Under the pieces are notes generated by a model. It did not search any database, was not told where the DNA came from, and saw only the letters and a program-made list of their open reading frames with translations. The translations under genes were made by a program, and so were the position numbers. Below are positions 1 through 5,169 of a stretch of 5,212 nucleotides of DNA, piece by piece. This DNA is from an uncultured Clostridium sp. Its GTDB lineage: Bacteria; Bacillota; Clostridia; TANB77; CAG-508. Within the stretch, counting starts at the first letter, position 1, and each line of letters opens with the position of its first letter. The stretch is from assembly GCA_948465625.1 (NCBI GenBank), contig CAOJXM010000091.1:1-5212 (forward strand), read 5' to 3'.

Positions 1-261
1 CATGGCTGATTTTGCTCCTACTCCACTAACATTTATCAATAATTCAAACATTTTTAGTTCTTCGTTTGTGTTAAATCCATATAAGCTAATGTCATCTTCT
101 CTTACATGATAGTGTGTATGCACTTTTATTGTTTGTCCTAATTCTCCTACTTTTTCTATGGCATTTTCTGACATATATATCTTATATCCAATTCCACCTA
201 CATCAATTACAATGTAAGTATCAAATTTCATTTCTAGTATTCCTTTTACATATGCTATCAT
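1..261 (-). CDS. ruvA: Holliday junction branch-migration protein RuvA, N-terminal part (cut by window start)
   Basis: RuvA binds the four-way Holliday junction as a tetramer and loads the RuvB hexamer, which drives branch migration in recombinational repair in the cytoplasm. The 87 residues visible start MIAYVKGILE and match domain I (OB fold) of RuvA: DVGGIGYKI at about 20-28, the HTHYHVREDDISLYGF segment at 48-63, then the start of the first helix-hairpin-helix, LLINVSGVGAKSAM, at 74-87, where the window ends. The family is usually about 200 residues, so more than half lies outside. The ATG is preceded by GAGGGG a few bases upstream, which supports this start. The preceding gene on the same strand, a pilin-leader/FGE-like protein, stops 15 bases upstream with no terminator between, so ruvA probably shares its transcript. 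In many bacteria ruvC is the upstream neighbour; here it is not. Confidence 0.95.
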   Translation of the reverse strand, partial: MIAYVKGILEMKFDTYIVIDVGGIGYKIYMSENAIEKVGELGQTIKVHTHYHVREDDISLYGFNTNEELKMFELLINVSGVGAKSAM

Positions 262-276
262 ATTTCCCCTCTTTTC

Positions 277-1599
277 TTACCATATTGTGACACGAAATCC
301 GATATTATATACCACATTGGTCATATCTCTATTTTCTCTTGCTGATGCTGGCATACTTGCTCCATTATCAGCACAACTTCCTCCTCGATAAACCGAATTG
401 GTCGTATTGGCATATTTCTCTAATGTGTATTCTGCCACATTTCCTGCTAAATCATAAATATTTAAAATGCGATTTCTTGTACTTGCTCCTGTTGTTAATA
501 ACCAATTACTATCTGTTGGTTTACTATTTGCTACTGTTATCCAATTTTTTCCATCTGTGGTATATTTCTTTTTACTCATATCTGAAATACTAAATGCTGT
601 TGTTGCATAATTTCCCCAAGCAGCACTTCCTCCCTGTGCTACAGTAATACTTGTTGCTGTGCTATTGGTTGCAATAAATCTTAAAATGGCATCCCATTGT
701 ATTCCATACATTAAACTGCTCGTTCTTCCTGATATTACTAATTTTTCTGCAATCGTTTGTGCTTGTTCTCTTGTTACATAGTTATATGGATATTGATTTT
801 CTTCTATTTGTGGTGCTACTGTTAAAAGCGATGTTCCTTGTCTTTGTGTAGTTCCACCTGCTTCATACCTTCCGATATAAAATCCACCATATTTTTTTAC
901 ACTAGCAAGCATATTGTTATAATGCTGTTCTGATTTCACATAACCATATGCAGTATCTGAATAATTATCTAAACGATAATCATCATTTGCTACAAATGCC
1001 TCATAATCTGGAACTGGTATCCATACAAACTGATTGCCTGTTCCATTTTGCTCAATTACAAAGCCTGTAGCCACCATTCCTTCTTTATAAGAAAATCCTT
1101 CTGGTATATATGGTTTATCATAAGAATAGACTTCTACTTTTGTATATTCTTCTGGTGTTGTATAGTATATCTCATTATCATATTTTATCCCTAACATATA
1201 ATACACATTATGACTTTGTTCATTTACAACATAAATATCAGCTGAATACTTTTGCTCGGTTTCAATTAAATCATATCCTCTACCATAATTTAAGGTTAAT
1301 CCTTCTAGTAGTTTTAAATCTATAATATAATAGTTGTTATTATCGTTTTCATTGATTCCTTGTAATGATTCTGTATTGGGATAAGTATACTCTACAATTG
1401 GTAAGGTACCATGTTTAGCATAATAGACTGCTATTTTATCCCTTAATACTGCCACATCATTATACATGTTCCTTAATTCGTTATGATGCAATCCTCGTGT
1501 AGACTGGTAAATTAGTATGCTACTAATAATTAACATAATAACAATTGCTAGTGAAAGAACGACTAATGTAATACCTTTTTGATTTTTTAATTTTATCAT
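277..1599 (-). CDS. Prepilin-like leader protein with C-terminal SUMF1/FGE-like (C-type lectin fold) domain
   Basis: This is a probable membrane-anchored or pilus-associated surface protein of 440 residues. The N-terminus MIKLKNQKG/ITLVVLS looks like a type IV prepilin class leader, with cleavage expected after Gly9, followed by a hydrophobic helix at about 10-32. Mature position 5 is Val, not the Glu of typical pilins, as in some minor pilins and pseudopilins. A Tyr/Asn-rich middle region follows. From about residue 173 the sequence fits an FGE/SUMF1 domain: FVWIPVPDYEAF (~191-202), GGFYIGRYEAG (238-248), IYDLAGNVAEYT (381-392), RGGS (405-408) and terminal GFRVTIW (434-440). The paired active-site cysteines of true formylglycine-generating enzymes after RGGS are absent (only one Cys, at 409), so a binding role, such as adhesin, is likelier than catalysis. 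I chose the start at 1599 because GGAGG lies 8 bases before that ATG; in-frame ATGs at 1605 and 1614 have no well-placed site. The ligand is unknown. Confidence 0.85.
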   Translation of the reverse strand: MIKLKNQKGITLVVLSLAIVIMLIISSILIYQSTRGLHHNELRNMYNDVAVLRDKIAVYYAKHGTLPIVEYTYPNTESLQGINENDNNNYYIIDLKLLEGLTLNYGRGYDLIETEQKYSADIYVVNEQSHNVYYMLGIKYDNEIYYTTPEEYTKVEVYSYDKPYIPEGFSYKEGMVATGFVIEQNGTGNQFVWIPVPDYEAFVANDDYRLDNYSDTAYGYVKSEQHYNNMLASVKKYGGFYIGRYEAGGTTQRQGTSLLTVAPQIEENQYPYNYVTREQAQTIAEKLVISGRTSSLMYGIQWDAILRFIATNSTATSITVAQGGSAAWGNYATTAFSISDMSKKKYTTDGKNWITVANSKPTDSNWLLTTGASTRNRILNIYDLAGNVAEYTLEKYANTTNSVYRGGSCADNGASMPASARENRDMTNVVYNIGFRVTIW

Positions 1600-1612
1600 T
1601 TGCATTTCCTCC
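1599..1612 (-). promoter_or_regulatory. Ribosome binding site deciding the pilin/FGE start
   Basis: On the minus strand GGAGG begins at 1612, inside what would be the first two codons of the longest reading frame, and lies 8 bases before the ATG at 1599. The spacing is ideal for 1599 and leaves only 2 bases for the ATG at 1605. The leader that results is short and basic (MIKLKNQKG), as expected for a class III/IV prepilin signal. Confidence 0.7.
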
Positions 1613-1627
1613 ATAATTTATATGTAT

Positions 1628-1656
1628 ATCTTACTATTAATTTGAATTTATTTCAA
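1628..1656 (-). promoter_or_regulatory. Predicted sigma-A promoter of the pilin/FGE gene (and probably ruvA)
   Basis: Reading the minus strand, TTGAAA (1656-1651) is followed after 17 bases by TAAGAT (1633-1628). The -35 matches consensus in five of six positions and the -10 in four of six. The implied +1 near 1621 gives a leader of about 22 bases that contains the GGAGG ribosome binding site of the ATG at 1599. This agrees with the chosen start and makes the ATG at 1614 less likely. The promoter is divergent from, and only 6 bases away from, the promoter of the pseudouridine synthase. Confidence 0.55.
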
Positions 1657-1659
1657 GTT

Positions 1660-1671
1660 AATTTGCAAATT
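1660..1671. repeat. 12-bp perfect palindrome over the pseudouridine synthase -35
   Basis: AATTTGCAAATT is a perfect palindrome and contains the TTGCAA -35 hexamer (1663-1668) of the plus-strand promoter. Next to it, TTGAA (1642-1646) and TTCAA (1652-1656) form a second small inverted repeat that includes the minus-strand -35. These could be regulator sites in a divergent promoter region, but AT-rich palindromes also arise by chance, and no known operator is recognised. Confidence 0.3.
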
Positions 1672-1691
1672 TTTTGTTCTTACGTTATAAT
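1663..1691 (+). promoter_or_regulatory. Predicted sigma-A promoter of the RluA-family gene
   Basis: TTGCAA (1663-1668), a 17-base spacer and a perfect TATAAT (1686-1691) make a near-consensus promoter. With the usual distance from the -10 box, transcription would start at about 1698, which is the A of the ATG of the downstream gene. No ribosome binding site is present upstream of that ATG, so the promoter and the missing site together suggest a leaderless mRNA. Confidence 0.65.
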
Positions 1692-1697
1692 ATTTTT

Positions 1698-2558
1698 ATG
1701 AAAAATTTAATGGTAAATGAAAAATATAATGGTAAGAAATTGAATACGTTTTTATTGGACACTTTTCCAGATTTAACACAAAATACTCTTTATAAGGCTT
1801 TACGAAAAAAGGATATTCGTGTGAACAAGAAACGTGTTAACGATAATATTTTACTTCACACAGGTGATGAAGTCACTGTGTTTATTGTGGATGATTTATT
1901 ATATAAGATACCCCAATATTCTATTTTTTATGAAGATAGCCAGATTTTAATTATCAATAAACCTGCTGGAATTGAAGTAGTTGGAACAAACAGCTTAACT
2001 TCTCTTTTGGCTCATTCTTACTTTTTTTGTGAACCTTGCCATAGATTAGACCGAAACACTTGTGGATTGGTACTTTTTGCCAAAACAGAGGATGCTTTAT
2101 CTATCTTGTTTGATAAATTTAAAAAGAAAGAAATTCAAAAAAACTATATCTGCTTGGTTTATGGCACACCACCCAAAAAGCAAGATACTTTAACTGCTTA
2201 TTTGTTTAAAGATGCCAAGAAATCTTTGGTTTGTATTTCCGATACCCCTAAAATAGGATATCAAAAAATTATTACGAGTTATAAAATAGTAAAACAAAAC
2301 CCAAATCATACTTGTGTGTTAGATATTACTTTACATACTGGTAGAACTCACCAGATTCGTGCTCATCTTGCTCACATTGGTTGCCCTATTATTGGAGATG
2401 GGAAATATGGAAATAATGAAATTAATAAACAGTTTCATGCTAAAATACAAAAATTATGTAGTTATTCTTTAAAATTTAATTTTACTTCTGATTCTGGTTG
2501 CCTAGAATACTTAAATCAGAAAGAGTTTCAGTTACCTACAGAAAAGATATTGGATTAA
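1698..2558 (+). CDS. RluA-family RNA pseudouridine synthase with S4 domain
   Basis: This enzyme isomerises specific uridines to pseudouridine in rRNA or tRNA. It has 286 residues, close to the usual size of the RluC/RluD-like group. An S4 RNA-binding domain covers about residues 5-57 (GKKLNTFLLDTFPDLT ... VNKKRVN ... LHTGDEV). The catalytic motif HRLDRNTCGLVLFAKT lies at about 115-130, with the catalytic aspartate at 118, and the conserved TGRTHQIRAHLAHIG motif is at about 214-228, followed by GDGKYG. Nothing essential appears missing. The frame opens earlier with a TTG at 1674, but that lies across the promoter, so I reject it. ATG 1698 coincides with the predicted transcription start; ATG 1710 is the alternative. 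Neither has a Shine-Dalgarno sequence. The target uridine cannot be told from sequence alone. The gene stands alone, divergent from the pilin/FGE gene and convergent with the acyl-CoA synthetase. Confidence 0.93.
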   Translation: MKNLMVNEKYNGKKLNTFLLDTFPDLTQNTLYKALRKKDIRVNKKRVNDNILLHTGDEVTVFIVDDLLYKIPQYSIFYEDSQILIINKPAGIEVVGTNSLTSLLAHSYFFCEPCHRLDRNTCGLVLFAKTEDALSILFDKFKKKEIQKNYICLVYGTPPKKQDTLTAYLFKDAKKSLVCISDTPKIGYQKIITSYKIVKQNPNHTCVLDITLHTGRTHQIRAHLAHIGCPIIGDGKYGNNEINKQFHAKIQKLCSYSLKFNFTSDSGCLEYLNQKEFQLPTEKILD

Positions 2559-2580
2559 TTGCTTAACCCAATATCTTTTT
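2542..2580. terminator. Bidirectional terminator shared by two convergent genes
   Basis: The arms AAAAGATATTGG (2542-2553) and CCAATATCTTTT (2568-2579) pair over 12 bp. After one A/C mismatch (2554/2567), TTAA (2555-2558) pairs with TTAA (2563-2566), leaving the loop TTGC. A T-run follows on the plus strand (2576-2580), and TTTT follows on the minus strand. The hairpin is built from the last codons of both genes, and the two stop codons (2556-2558 and 2563-2565) pair with each other. It should terminate the pseudouridine synthase and acyl-CoA synthetase transcripts. Confidence 0.85.
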
Positions 2581-4263
2581 GATTTCCTCAAATCTCTTAA
2601 TTTTCTGTGTTGTTGTTTTAATCATCGGCTCATCTGTTATAATAATTTCTCTTATGTATTTATATGGTGGCATTGATTTATTAATTTGTTTGATATCTTC
2701 CCATATTTTAGCTTTTAATTCTTCTTGTGATAGTTGCCCAAAGGTTTCTTCTACATATTCTTTGTTATACACAATTTTGGCTGCTAAGTCTAAATCGTCT
2801 TCTTTGGTTGGAATTCCAAATACCATATTTTCTGCTATATATGGTATTTTAGAGATTAGTAATTCTAACTCTTCTGGATATATATTTTTTCCATTTTTCA
2901 TAACAATTACATTCTTTTTACGACCTGTAATAAATACAAATCCTTCTTTGTCCATATATCCTAAATCTCCAGTATGAAACCAATCATCTACTAAAACTTC
3001 ATTTGTTGCTTCCTCATTTTCATAATAGCCTGCCATTACGTTTGGTCCTTTGGCAATAATTTCACCAATTCCTTGTTCATTTGGTTGGTCAATTTTAATT
3101 TGAATTCCTGGTAATGGTAATCCTACTGAACCATATTTTATGTATTTATCGTTTTCTGCTATTAATACAGGAGATGTTTCGGTTAATCCATATCCTTGTA
3201 TGGTACGAATGCCAAAACTATTAAAGTTTTTTGCTACTTTTTTATCAATCCCTGCTGCTCCACTTACTACTAATCTAAGACTTCCCCCTAGATTATTGAT
3301 AATGTCTTTAAATAGTTTTCTTCTAATATCAATCCCCAATTTTAATAGAAAATTGCTAACTGCCAATCCAATTTTTACACTTTTTTGTTTTCCTTGTTTT
3401 TCAATTTCTTTTTCGATTCTTTTATTCATTGCTTCTAGTAATAAAGGAACACTAACAAATACGGTAACTTTGTATTCTTTTAGATTGCTTTGAATATGTC
3501 TTAATCCATCGCAAAATACATTGGTTACCCCATGGCATAAAAATAGCAATAATCCTGTTGAACCAAAGGTATGGTGTAATGGCAAAAATGCTAAATTTAC
3601 ATCTGTATCATAGATTTTAATCACTTTGTTCATAGCATTAATGTTTGATATAATGTTTCTATGAGATAGCATAACTGCTTTTGCTGCTGATGTGGTTCCA
3701 GAGGTAAATAGAATAATACTCATTGCTTCTGAATCGATTTTAGCCTCTAAATATTCTCTATTTCCATTTTTCATTAATTCTTTTCCCTTTTCTACTAATG
3801 TTTTTAATGTGGTTTCCATTTGGATATATTGTTCTATTTTGTGGTTTCCTTCATTCTTAATTTTTTCCATCACTTCTACATAGTCTTTGGCATAAATGAC
3901 AGCATCGGCTCCACTTTTTTGTAATAGATTGTTAATTTCTCCTTCTGGTAGAGATTTATCAAGTGGTACTACAATTCCTACTCCATTTACAGTGGCTAGG
4001 TAAGATAATGCCCATTCGTATCGATTGCTCGATATAATAGCAATTCTTTTGCCTTTTAAACCTAACTCTATTAAGGATGTTCCTAATGCATTGATTTCCT
4101 CTTGGAATTGTTTATAGGTTATATTGGTATATGTTATTTTTTCCTTTTCTTTGTTTTTGATGATAAAAGCATTATGATTTGGATAGTTTTTTACTGCATT
4201 TTCTAGCATTTCTCTTAAATCGTTTAATTCTTTTACTTGATATAGGATTTCATCTTTTTTCAT
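2563..4263 (-). CDS. AMP-dependent long-chain acyl-CoA synthetase (fatty acid-CoA ligase)
   Basis: This 566-residue enzyme of the ANL superfamily activates a carboxylic acid with ATP to an acyl-adenylate and transfers it to CoA (or possibly ACP). Visible motifs, in residues from the chosen start, are the P-loop-like A3 motif LFTSGTTSAAKAVMLSH (185-201), LPLHHTFG (227-234), the A5 motif GYGLTETSP (357-365), WFHTGDLGYMDKEGF (428-442), the hinge region GRKKNVIVMKNGKNIYPEE (447-465) and the C-terminal KTTTQKIKR with the expected catalytic Lys at about 554. All domains are intact. The A3 motif has SAAKAV where many family members have GxPKGV, a variant I associate with long-chain synthetases. The substrate is inferred as long-chain fatty acid from overall form. 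An in-frame TTG at 4281 would extend it, but AAGGGG lies 9 bases before ATG 4263, which decides the start. It has its own promoter and ends in a shared terminator. Confidence 0.92.
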   Translation of the reverse strand: MKKDEILYQVKELNDLREMLENAVKNYPNHNAFIIKNKEKEKITYTNITYKQFQEEINALGTSLIELGLKGKRIAIISSNRYEWALSYLATVNGVGIVVPLDKSLPEGEINNLLQKSGADAVIYAKDYVEVMEKIKNEGNHKIEQYIQMETTLKTLVEKGKELMKNGNREYLEAKIDSEAMSIILFTSGTTSAAKAVMLSHRNIISNINAMNKVIKIYDTDVNLAFLPLHHTFGSTGLLLFLCHGVTNVFCDGLRHIQSNLKEYKVTVFVSVPLLLEAMNKRIEKEIEKQGKQKSVKIGLAVSNFLLKLGIDIRRKLFKDIINNLGGSLRLVVSGAAGIDKKVAKNFNSFGIRTIQGYGLTETSPVLIAENDKYIKYGSVGLPLPGIQIKIDQPNEQGIGEIIAKGPNVMAGYYENEEATNEVLVDDWFHTGDLGYMDKEGFVFITGRKKNVIVMKNGKNIYPEELELLISKIPYIAENMVFGIPTKEDDLDLAAKIVYNKEYVEETFGQLSQEELKAKIWEDIKQINKSMPPYKYIREIIITDEPMIKTTTQKIKRFEEIKKILG

Positions 4264-4295
4264 ATTCAAATTCCCCTTCAATTTTATTCTAATTT

Positions 4296-4304
4296 ATTAT
4301 ATCA
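4296..4304 (-). promoter_or_regulatory. Extended -10 promoter of the acyl-CoA synthetase gene
   Basis: On the minus strand TGATATAAT (4304-4296) is a perfect extended -10 element (TGN plus TATAAT). No good -35 is found 17 bases upstream (GTTTAT), which extended -10 promoters tolerate. The predicted +1 near 4289 gives a leader of about 26 bases carrying the AAGGGG ribosome binding site. A weaker alternative, TTGACC with an 18-base spacer to TATTTT, lies further upstream. Confidence 0.55.
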
Positions 4305-4310
4305 TATAAT
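4296..4310. repeat. Perfect 15-base palindrome carrying TATAAT on both strands
   Basis: ATTATAT (4296-4302), a central C, and ATATAAT (4304-4310) form a perfect dyad. One arm is the -10 box of the acyl-CoA synthetase on the minus strand; the other is an identical TATAAT on the plus strand (4305-4310). This permits divergent transcription from one site, although the plus-strand element has neither a clear -35 nor an extended -10 TG. Confidence 0.5.
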
Positions 4311-4327
4311 CTAGTAAAATAAACTAG
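4311..4327. promoter_or_regulatory. 17-bp imperfect dyad resembling a FapR-type operator
   Basis: On the minus strand CTAGTTTATTTTACTAG pairs at six of eight positions around its centre. The half-sites TAGT and TACTA fall at the same spacing as in the FapR consensus TTAGTACCTRNTACTAA, which I recall from Bacillus. It lies immediately upstream of the -10 box of a fatty-acid activating gene, where a repressor would block polymerase. FapR senses malonyl-CoA and controls lipid genes, so the context is sensible, but the centre and both outermost bases differ from the consensus. Confidence 0.3.
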
Positions 4328-4337
4328 AAGTGAACAA

Positions 4338-4361
4338 TTGGTCAAAACATTTTTCGACAAA
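4338..4361. promoter_or_regulatory. Inverted pair of Spo0A-box-like sites
   Basis: Positions 4352-4361, read on the minus strand, give TTTGTCGAAA, a full match to the Spo0A box TTTGTCRAAA. Positions 4338-4347 on the plus strand give TTGGTCAAAA, nine of ten matches, in inverted orientation four bases away. The pair sits about 50-70 bases upstream of the predicted acyl-CoA synthetase start and just after the gene for a Spo0A-like regulator. Spo0A often binds tandem rather than inverted boxes, so function is unproven. Confidence 0.4.
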
Positions 4362-4405
4362 ATGAGCGAAAGTACTTTCAAATGTAGTATTTTCGCTCGT
4401 TTTTT
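4361..4405. terminator. Hairpin terminator downstream of the Spo0A-like gene
   Basis: GAGCGAAAGTACT (4364-4376) pairs with AGTATTTTCGCTC (4386-4398) around a nine-base loop, and the stem extends outward through AAT/GTT. Six T follow on the plus strand (4400-4405), and ATTTTG follows on the minus strand. It lies about 30 bases after the stop of the Spo0A-like gene and can end its transcript. The pairs at 4372/4390 and 4363/4399 are G-U or U-G wobbles only in plus-strand RNA and are mismatches in minus-strand RNA, so the structure is better suited to plus-strand transcription. Confidence 0.75.
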
Positions 4406-4434
4406 AGAAATATAATCTCAATTTTCTCCTTTAT

Positions 4435-5151
4435 CTATTCTTTTGCTTTTTCATATTTATCTATTATTGTATTTATTAAACATTTTGTAGTTGGCTTTCG
4501 TTCTTCATAAAAATTAAAATATTCACATATAATCTTTGAATTCGTATTCAAATACATTGATGTTATTAACTTTTCAATTGACCATTTTACATTAATTGCT
4601 TTTGTTTTATATCGTTTTGCTGCTTTTACATATATATTTTTTTCTATATTATCAACATCATTACGAAACATTATTGCTATCAACAATGTTTCCACTAAAT
4701 AACCAAATGCTTTACTATTTTGGTTAAACCTAAATTTATTTAATTGCTGTATAATAAATTCCTTTTGCATTTCTTGTTGTTCCTTTAATGTTAATTCCTT
4801 TATTATTTTTTCTAATTTATCATAATCTACAGGCTTTGAAATTACTCCACATACAACTTTCAATGCTTCTTTTTCTTGATATAACTGCTCTATATTTCCA
4901 GATATGACTATTATATATGGTAAATCACTAATATCCTTTAATTGTTTTAATAGCTCTATTCCGTCCAACTTAGGCAATTTTAAATCTAATAATACTATAT
5001 CTGATTTATCTAATGCCTTTATCGCTGATATGGCTTCTTTTCCATTAGTTGATATATTGCATAATCTTATCTCTTTATTCTTTTGTATTATATTGTTGAA
5101 TAATTGTTTTGAGAAATTCAAATCGTCATCTGCTATCATTAAATTATTCAT
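4435..5151 (-). CDS. Spo0A-like response regulator (receiver plus Spo0A_C-type DNA-binding domain)
   Basis: This is a predicted cytoplasmic phosphorylation-controlled transcription factor of 238 residues. The receiver domain (about 1-120) has the acidic pocket at Asp8-Asp10, phospho-acceptor Asp56 in VLLDLKLP, Ser84 in the switch position (VISGN) and Lys106 in SKPVD, so phosphorylation looks possible. The C-terminal part (about 135-236) resembles Spo0A_C: LNKFRFNQNSKAFGYLVETL, AAKRYKTKAINVKWSIEKLI as the likely helix-turn-helix, then YFNFYEERKPTTKCLINTIIDKY, parallel to the FGYT...KPTNSEFI end of Spo0A. It is shorter than Bacillus Spo0A (267 residues), with a shorter linker, and the DNA-contacting segment is divergent, so it is more likely a paralogue than the sporulation master regulator itself. 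No kinase is visible. GGTGAT lies 6 bases before the ATG. The neighbouring 0A-box-like sites suggest local regulation, which is inference. Confidence 0.82.
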   Translation of the reverse strand: MNNLMIADDDLNFSKQLFNNIIQKNKEIRLCNISTNGKEAISAIKALDKSDIVLLDLKLPKLDGIELLKQLKDISDLPYIIVISGNIEQLYQEKEALKVVCGVISKPVDYDKLEKIIKELTLKEQQEMQKEFIIQQLNKFRFNQNSKAFGYLVETLLIAIMFRNDVDNIEKNIYVKAAKRYKTKAINVKWSIEKLITSMYLNTNSKIICEYFNFYEERKPTTKCLINTIIDKYEKAKE

Positions 5152-5157
5152 TATATA

Positions 5158-5163
5158 ATCACC
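5158..5163 (-). promoter_or_regulatory. Ribosome binding site of the Spo0A-like gene
   Basis: On the minus strand GGTGAT matches the 3' half of the full Shine-Dalgarno sequence (AAGGAGGTGATC) and lies 6 bases before ATG 5151. The predicted transcription start at about 5163 would put this site at the very 5' end of a leader of only about 12 bases. Confidence 0.5.
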
Positions 5164-5169
5164 AAATTC

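Noticed and set aside
339..593. Plus-strand open frame of 84 codons rich in Leu and Tyr
   Set aside because: Antisense to the conserved FGE-like C-terminus; low-complexity composition typical of a shadow frame.
1110..1325. Plus-strand open frame of 71 codons
   Set aside because: Antisense to the middle of the pilin/FGE gene; no ribosome binding site and no domain.
277..1599. True formylglycine-generating or EgtB-type enzyme
   Set aside because: Residues after RGGS lack the paired active-site cysteines of FGE, and the prepilin-like leader places the domain outside the cytoplasm; a binding domain fits better.
1674..1697. TTG start extending the pseudouridine synthase by eight residues
   Set aside because: These codons lie across the promoter spacer and -10 box, upstream of the predicted transcription start.
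2579..2977. Plus-strand open frame of 132 codons, hydrophobic
   Set aside because: It is antisense to the acyl-CoA synthetase C-terminus, which has clear conserved motifs, and it lacks a ribosome binding site; hydrophobic runs arise from the AT-rich opposite strand.
3140..3493. Plus-strand open frame of 117 codons
   Set aside because: Antisense shadow of the middle of the acyl-CoA synthetase; no recognisable domain and no initiation signal.
3692..3883. Plus-strand open frame of 63 codons
   Set aside because: Antisense shadow of the A3 motif region of the acyl-CoA synthetase, with no supporting signal.
4264..4281. TTG start extending the acyl-CoA synthetase by six residues
   Set aside because: The AAGGGG ribosome binding site lies inside that extension and is correctly spaced for ATG 4263.
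4904..5158. Plus-strand open frame of 84 codons
   Set aside because: Antisense to the receiver domain of the Spo0A-like regulator, whose motifs are clear.
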